This document shows positions 59,094 through 64,000 of a stretch of DNA of 64,000 bases, piece after piece. How positions within the stretch are numbered: position 1 is the stretch's first letter; each line of letters opens with the position of its first letter. Source of the stretch: Dromaius novaehollandiae (Eukaryota; Chordata; Aves; Casuariiformes; Dromaiidae). The stretch covers positions 19,945,001 through 20,009,000 of the forward strand of contig NC_088102.1 in NCBI RefSeq assembly GCF_036370855.1, written 5' to 3'. Under the pieces are notes generated by a model, which did no database searches, had not been told where the DNA came from, and saw only the letters and a program-made list of their open reading frames with translations. The translations under genes and the position numbers were made by a program.

Positions 59094-59578
59094 AGCCGAG
59101 TTTATGTATCAAAAAACAGCAGAAAGACAAAGCCTCTCCTCTGCATCCCTCGTCTCCTAAACACAGTGCCAGGGTTGCAAAATGTGGCAGTACAAATGTG
59201 CTTATTCTGCCCCTCCATTGTCAGTGTGAGAAGCATTTCTTGGACTGCTTCTCGAAATGACAATTTGAGTGACAGTTGGAGGAGGATATGTACGATAAAG
59301 TGATGAGTGATCTCTTAAATATCATACTGAAACACTGCAAAATCTTTCAACGCAAAGAGATGCTCCTGTAAGTAAAATTAGACCCGAACCAAAAAGCCGC
59401 GGAGGAACGCGAAGCTGGCTTGTCTCCATTGGAGGCTTCTGGACATTGTTGGGTGTCTCGAGTCATCGGGCTTGGCCGAAACCCACTTCTGCCCCATTGC
59501 GTAACGAGCTGCAGACCGGGGCAGGCAGCCTGCGACAGCTCCTGTGCAATTTATACTGAAATAAACAGAGATAAACCA

Positions 59579-59602
59579 CAAACAAACAAACAAACAACAA
59601 AC
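59579..59602. repeat. (CAAA)n microsatellite
   Basis: About five tandem CAAA/ACAA units form a simple repeat with no gene association seen. Confidence 0.85.
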
Positions 59603-62600
59603 CCACCTTTGAACAATCAAGAGGCTTGTGAGACTGCTTTTAAACGGTAAAAAATGATGGTAGTTTCAAACCAGCAAAAAAAAAAAAAAAACCAGCCACA
59701 AACTTTCTGGCACATCTGCAAGGCTAGATAGAATAAGTGCCTAAACATAGAAGTAAGTTACAGACACTCATAATATTATTTAAATTCTTCAGTATTTTTG
59801 TTACTGGAGTGCTTCGTTGCTCTCTCTCAAAATCCCATTCTTGAAGAGTGAGTCAGCAACAAGTCTGTGAATGTGTCAGGGAGCAGTATTTTAAATAAGA
59901 TTGCATGGCTAAGCAGTTATTAAAAGCATGTTTACATATGAAAAATTGCAACTCAGAGTATGAACATGGGCCCAAATGGCCCCATTTCTGGACTTTAGTG
60001 AGAGGTTTTTTTCCTAACTGCAGTTTTCAGGGTACATTCCTGACATACTATTGGAAGGATTTTCAGTTAAAATCCATGGCAATTTATTTCCTTTATTCCC
60101 TTTGCTCACTGGGAAGTAGAACACTTTTTATTTTAAAATTATCATGATTTCCTTTTCACAGCCTTACTGAATAGAAACTGCTTTCCTGCTGGCACTAACA
60201 CTTCTAACTGTCTTTTTTTTCCAGAAGAATTCTTGCAAAATATTAAAAACAATCTAGGCACATTTACTTGTAGTGCTAGCCAAGTGGAACAAACGGAATG
60301 AAACCAATGAAACCTTTATGGGAAAATTATATGCCTGGGTAATTATAATTATAACATTTATGAGTGAGGTTTTGCTAAAGTAAAACATAAAAGCAAGATT
60401 GCAAGCCGTTTCTTACGTGATCATTTAAAGTATAACAGCATTGTTTGGGAAATACAAGTTTTAAATTTTTAGGTCTAAAACAGTTTGGGGTCTTAACAAG
60501 TGGAAAGGAAATGGGTATAAAGCACTGGTAAAGGCATCACTAGTATTCTCTTTCTTCCAGAACAACGCTTAAAAAATTGTATATTAGTCATAAAACCAAT
60601 TCATTGTTTTAATTTAATATAATGACTGTACAAATAATAGAACTAAGTGAATGTCAGAGGACCTGAAAAAAGTTGTTAAGTGACATTATGATTTTAATAG
60701 AAAATAAATATACCAATTTCAGGGATAGCATTTAAATGATCATGGTCCCCTATACCCTCCTAAAAAGAATTATAAAATTATATAGCAGATGACTGAAATT
60801 TTCTGCTTAAAAGATAAACTCAAGAGCTTTTAGGTGTTCTCTTACAATAATAATTACATTGTAAGAATTAATGTACTTTAAGCTCAAGTTGCTAGAATGA
60901 ATCAATGGGAATAAATAACAGTTACATGTTTATTAAAAAGAGTTACATTGATCAATTTCAGGTAATTCCAAATCGAGTGGTAATGCTAAATTTTATTTTA
61001 TGCCTGTGCTTTATGTGGACCACATCCAAAGCCATCACTAAATATAGGAAAGATAAATATAGGAAAATAAACAAAGTTCATTATTGTTCTAAACATATCA
61101 TATTAAAAACATCCTGAATAAAAACGTACCATCCATTTAAAGCAACCATTTTAAAGCAATGTACTTACAGCAGTATAATCACACTAACATCTGTTAAGTA
61201 TATGCAGGTCTGCCATCTTATGGAGCCTGAATGGTACTACCATATACAGAATAGGGAATTCCGTGTTCATATTAGGACACAACTTGGTTTGAACTTTTCC
61301 TTTTCGGTTAATGTGTTCTTTCTTCTAGAAATTGCACCATTTTGACTCATCATTTTTATTTGATAGGTGTATTTATTGCATTTATGTATGCGTGCAAGTG
61401 CAAACATATAAATACACCAAAATAAAAACATTCATTACAGTTGCAAGTTCAAGCATAGGAAACCTGGGGGACACTAATATTAAAGTTGGTTGTTTACATT
61501 ATGACAGTCTTGAATAACATTGTCAAGTGCTATTTTTTTCCCCAGTCCCATTGTCTTGTTCAGTTTTCAGAACAGATGATGCTACTTAGTGAATAGCTGT
61601 TCAGGAATTTGCTTAGCCCCATGGTTCAGAGCATGGCTATGTTGTATTTACTGCAGTTCAGTCAAATGCTTTTCTAAAAGCAGAAGTATGAATTTCTTTA
61701 TGGGCTTTTCTGTAGCTGTTATAACTGTTATACAAGAGGCTTCACAAATGCTTTTTCACAACATGCCTGCTCTATGAAATGGCATCACTCCTCTCTTCTT
61801 GAGTGCAGGGAGACATTGGACAAGGATGGCACAAGGACTTGTGGCATCTACCTATTGCCAAATCTTTTGCCAGTTCTGCTTCTCTTCTTTCCTTCTGTGT
61901 CAGATTTGTCTCTCTTTCCCTGCTAATTTTCAAATGCTCTGCAGGTTCTCGGTGCCAGTCCTCTTGCTCAGCCATACCCATTATTCATACACAGTAACTT
62001 ACTCGAGACCATTCTTCACTTGTGGCTCCCAGATTCCTCTTTCTCTCCCCAACTCCTTGCCTAGCTTCTTCCAGTCTTCTCAACAGCCAGCTCTGAATTA
62101 CGTTTCAAGGCCCTACTTGAATGCGCTGAGAGTATTAAAATTCTTCAAAGGAAAGATCATCAGAATATCTTAATTAAAAGAACAACATATTTCTCTACCC
62201 TTCTTCTCAGAAACAGGTTAACAATTTTGAATGAAGTTTATACAGGCCGAGGCAGACAATCAGCATGGAAATTTTCAGCCCACATGATCAGGATTTAGCA
62301 AAGCTATTAAAGCTGCTAAAACGATGGTGTTTTGTTTGTTTTTGGTTTGTATTTTAATAAAAGCTGATGTCAGCTAAACTTGATAAGTGACTTTTGGGAC
62401 AACCAAGAACAAATGCTGCTTGTGTTATAATTAGTATACCAAGTAATATTATACAATATTTTTTCTTTAACTGCTGCAAAGTTATTTTTAGTTAGAAAGA
62501 ATTCCTCAGGAAGACCTCATTACTTTGCTTTTGAAAATTTTGAGGTGAGCTAGGAAAGTGCTTGTTTTAAGTGATTGTGATACTGTCAGTTATTATACTA

Positions 62601-62742
62601 GTGCACTTAAACAAATTGTCCAGCATTGAATAAAGTTTTGCAAAGCTTACCCCGTTGTTGGAAAATGTGGTAGCTCCTGAAAATTGAACACTTAGGTTTA
62701 TGCCTGATTTCACTTAGTTTTACCTGTACGCTACTCTACTCT

Positions 62743-62792
62743 ATACTCTACGTTGTTTTCTCCTTTCGAATACTCTACGTTACATTTTCTCC
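62743..62792. repeat. Imperfect direct repeat of about 22 bp
   Basis: The word atactctacgtt occurs at 62,743 and again at 62,770. Each copy is followed within a few bases by ttttctcc. This is a local tandem duplication of roughly 27-bp period. Confidence 0.7.
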
Positions 62793-64000
62793 ACGCAGTT
62801 GCCTTTGCAAACATTCACATCTATTCTGATACTCCTGCTGGGAAAAGACACTAAGTAGAAACTGCCATTTAGATTACTGTGAACTGAATTTGATGATGTG
62901 AAACATTACCTACCCCCACAATATAAGTGCCAGCACAACTGGTCTTGGTAAGAATGAACAAAGTTTTCACCTCCTCAGTTATTTCCCACTTACAAAAAAG
63001 TTTTCTCTCTGATTTGGTCTTGCTTGATTGTAATACTATTTTGATATGCAAGTAACTTCTTAGGTGCAAATTTTAATTCTGTTTTTTTACAATCTGTTTT
63101 TTTAATCAGTTTTAGCATAGATTCCATGACAACAAAACAGACTGATATGTAACACGGACTCTCAAGCTTAGCCCATTGGATAGGGGCAACACTTTGGTGC
63201 AACACGTATTATAAGCTTCTGTCCCCAGGCCGGTATATTTGCACATACGGGAAGAAATATGCTTCCACACTTAAGCACTAATGCCACTTATGTAACTCTA
63301 TCCATGCATCACATACTGAAGCCCCAACCCTAAGTTTTAACCTGCCTCCCTCATCTCAACAGAAAGAGGTCAGCTCCATTCCCTTGTCCACCTCCACTCC
63401 ATCAATGTCACCTTTCCTACCTTGTCTTGCTCCTAGAGTCTTGGAGAAGATGACTCTGGCTAAGCTCCTGCAGCAGGGGCAGTGATGCTGGAGGGACAAG
63501 GGCTGCTGGCCTCTACAGCATCAAGTCTCTGCCCAACAGCTGATTGGTGTTAGTTGCTGGTAACACGCAACTCCAGGTGTAGAGATGCTTACCATGGGTT
63601 ACCCTTACCGTTTCAGAGTGACTGCTCTGTGCGTGCTGGAGGCACTGGCAGGGTTTGCAGTGTGAGTGGTTAGTGATTGCTTGGAACTAATTTGGCAGTG
63701 CTTAATCCATGGATCAGGTGAGTTGGTACCGCTCCTTAGGTGTACGTATCTGCCGCTTGTGCCGTTCCTTGCAAGTGATCGCCTACATGTAGGTGAGGGA
63801 GAAAGAACAGTGAAAGGACTTACCATAAATGAGTCCTGAGGGAGTTAAAAAAGCAAAAATAATGTTGCTAATTAACAGAATTATTGATCTTGTTTGAATT
63901 TGTGAGTACTCAGTTAATAATGCAGTGTGCACTTGAACCCTCACTTTATTTCACTGCATAAATTGATCAGAAGCTGGTCCCAAATAGGAGTGAGAGCAGA

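Larger units (their letters stand above)
59100..64000. other. Right-hand flank, no gene recognised
   Basis: It is largely AT-rich. It contains a (CAAA)n tract (59,579-59,602), an A16 run (59,676-59,691), a pyrimidine-rich stretch (61,850-62,080) and a short imperfect duplication (62,743-62,792). No exon of EPCAM or MSH2, expected upstream of CALM2 by mammalian synteny, is recognisable. Confidence 0.5.

Overview
The window is vertebrate nuclear DNA, most likely from a bird or another sauropsid. Three decayed CR1-type LINE fragments carry the 3'-end signatures typical of birds, turtles and crocodilians. Recognisable repeats are sparse and the one clear gene is compact at about 9 kb, which favours a bird. 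I cannot name the species.

The only gene I can identify with certainty is calmodulin on the minus strand, from about 40.5 kb (3' end) to 49.7 kb (5' end). All six exons of the standard vertebrate structure are present (coding sizes 3, 31, 144, 107, 136 and 29 nt), with intact splice sites. They join to a 149-codon product plus stop that reads as canonical vertebrate calmodulin throughout. The 3' UTR block next to the stop codon resembles the mammalian CALM2 3' UTR as I remember it, so I call the paralogue CALM2. The promoter has a TATA box inside a CpG island of about 1.9 kb (48.45-50.37 kb). A strong plus-strand splice donor lies about 250 bp upstream of the start site and could belong to a divergent noncoding transcript.

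Region by region: 1-40.5 kb, downstream of CALM2, contains no coding exon I can defend. It holds CR1 fragments at 2.6-2.95, 7.7-7.9 and 38.58-38.68 kb, and a mixed region of GC-rich blocks and TAAT-rich clusters at 10.25-14.3 kb. It also holds three CpG-rich islets at 29.95-31.8 kb and several homopolymer runs. 40.5-49.7 kb is CALM2. 50.4-58.4 kb is AT-rich and apparently noncoding. 58.4-59.06 kb is a second CpG island with a GC box, two inverted CCAAT boxes 51 bp apart and candidate splice donors on both strands. It is probably the promoter of a transcript I cannot identify. 59.1-64 kb has no recognised gene.

In mammals CALM2 lies between STPG4/TTC7A and EPCAM/MSH2; I recognised no exon of these genes here. 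I see no CRISPR array, no operon and no convincing tRNA, and I recognised no retroviral or other virus-like relic. I found no evidence of a novel multi-gene system. The best leads are the two CpG-island promoters, the conserved 3' UTR and a few putative noncoding elements.
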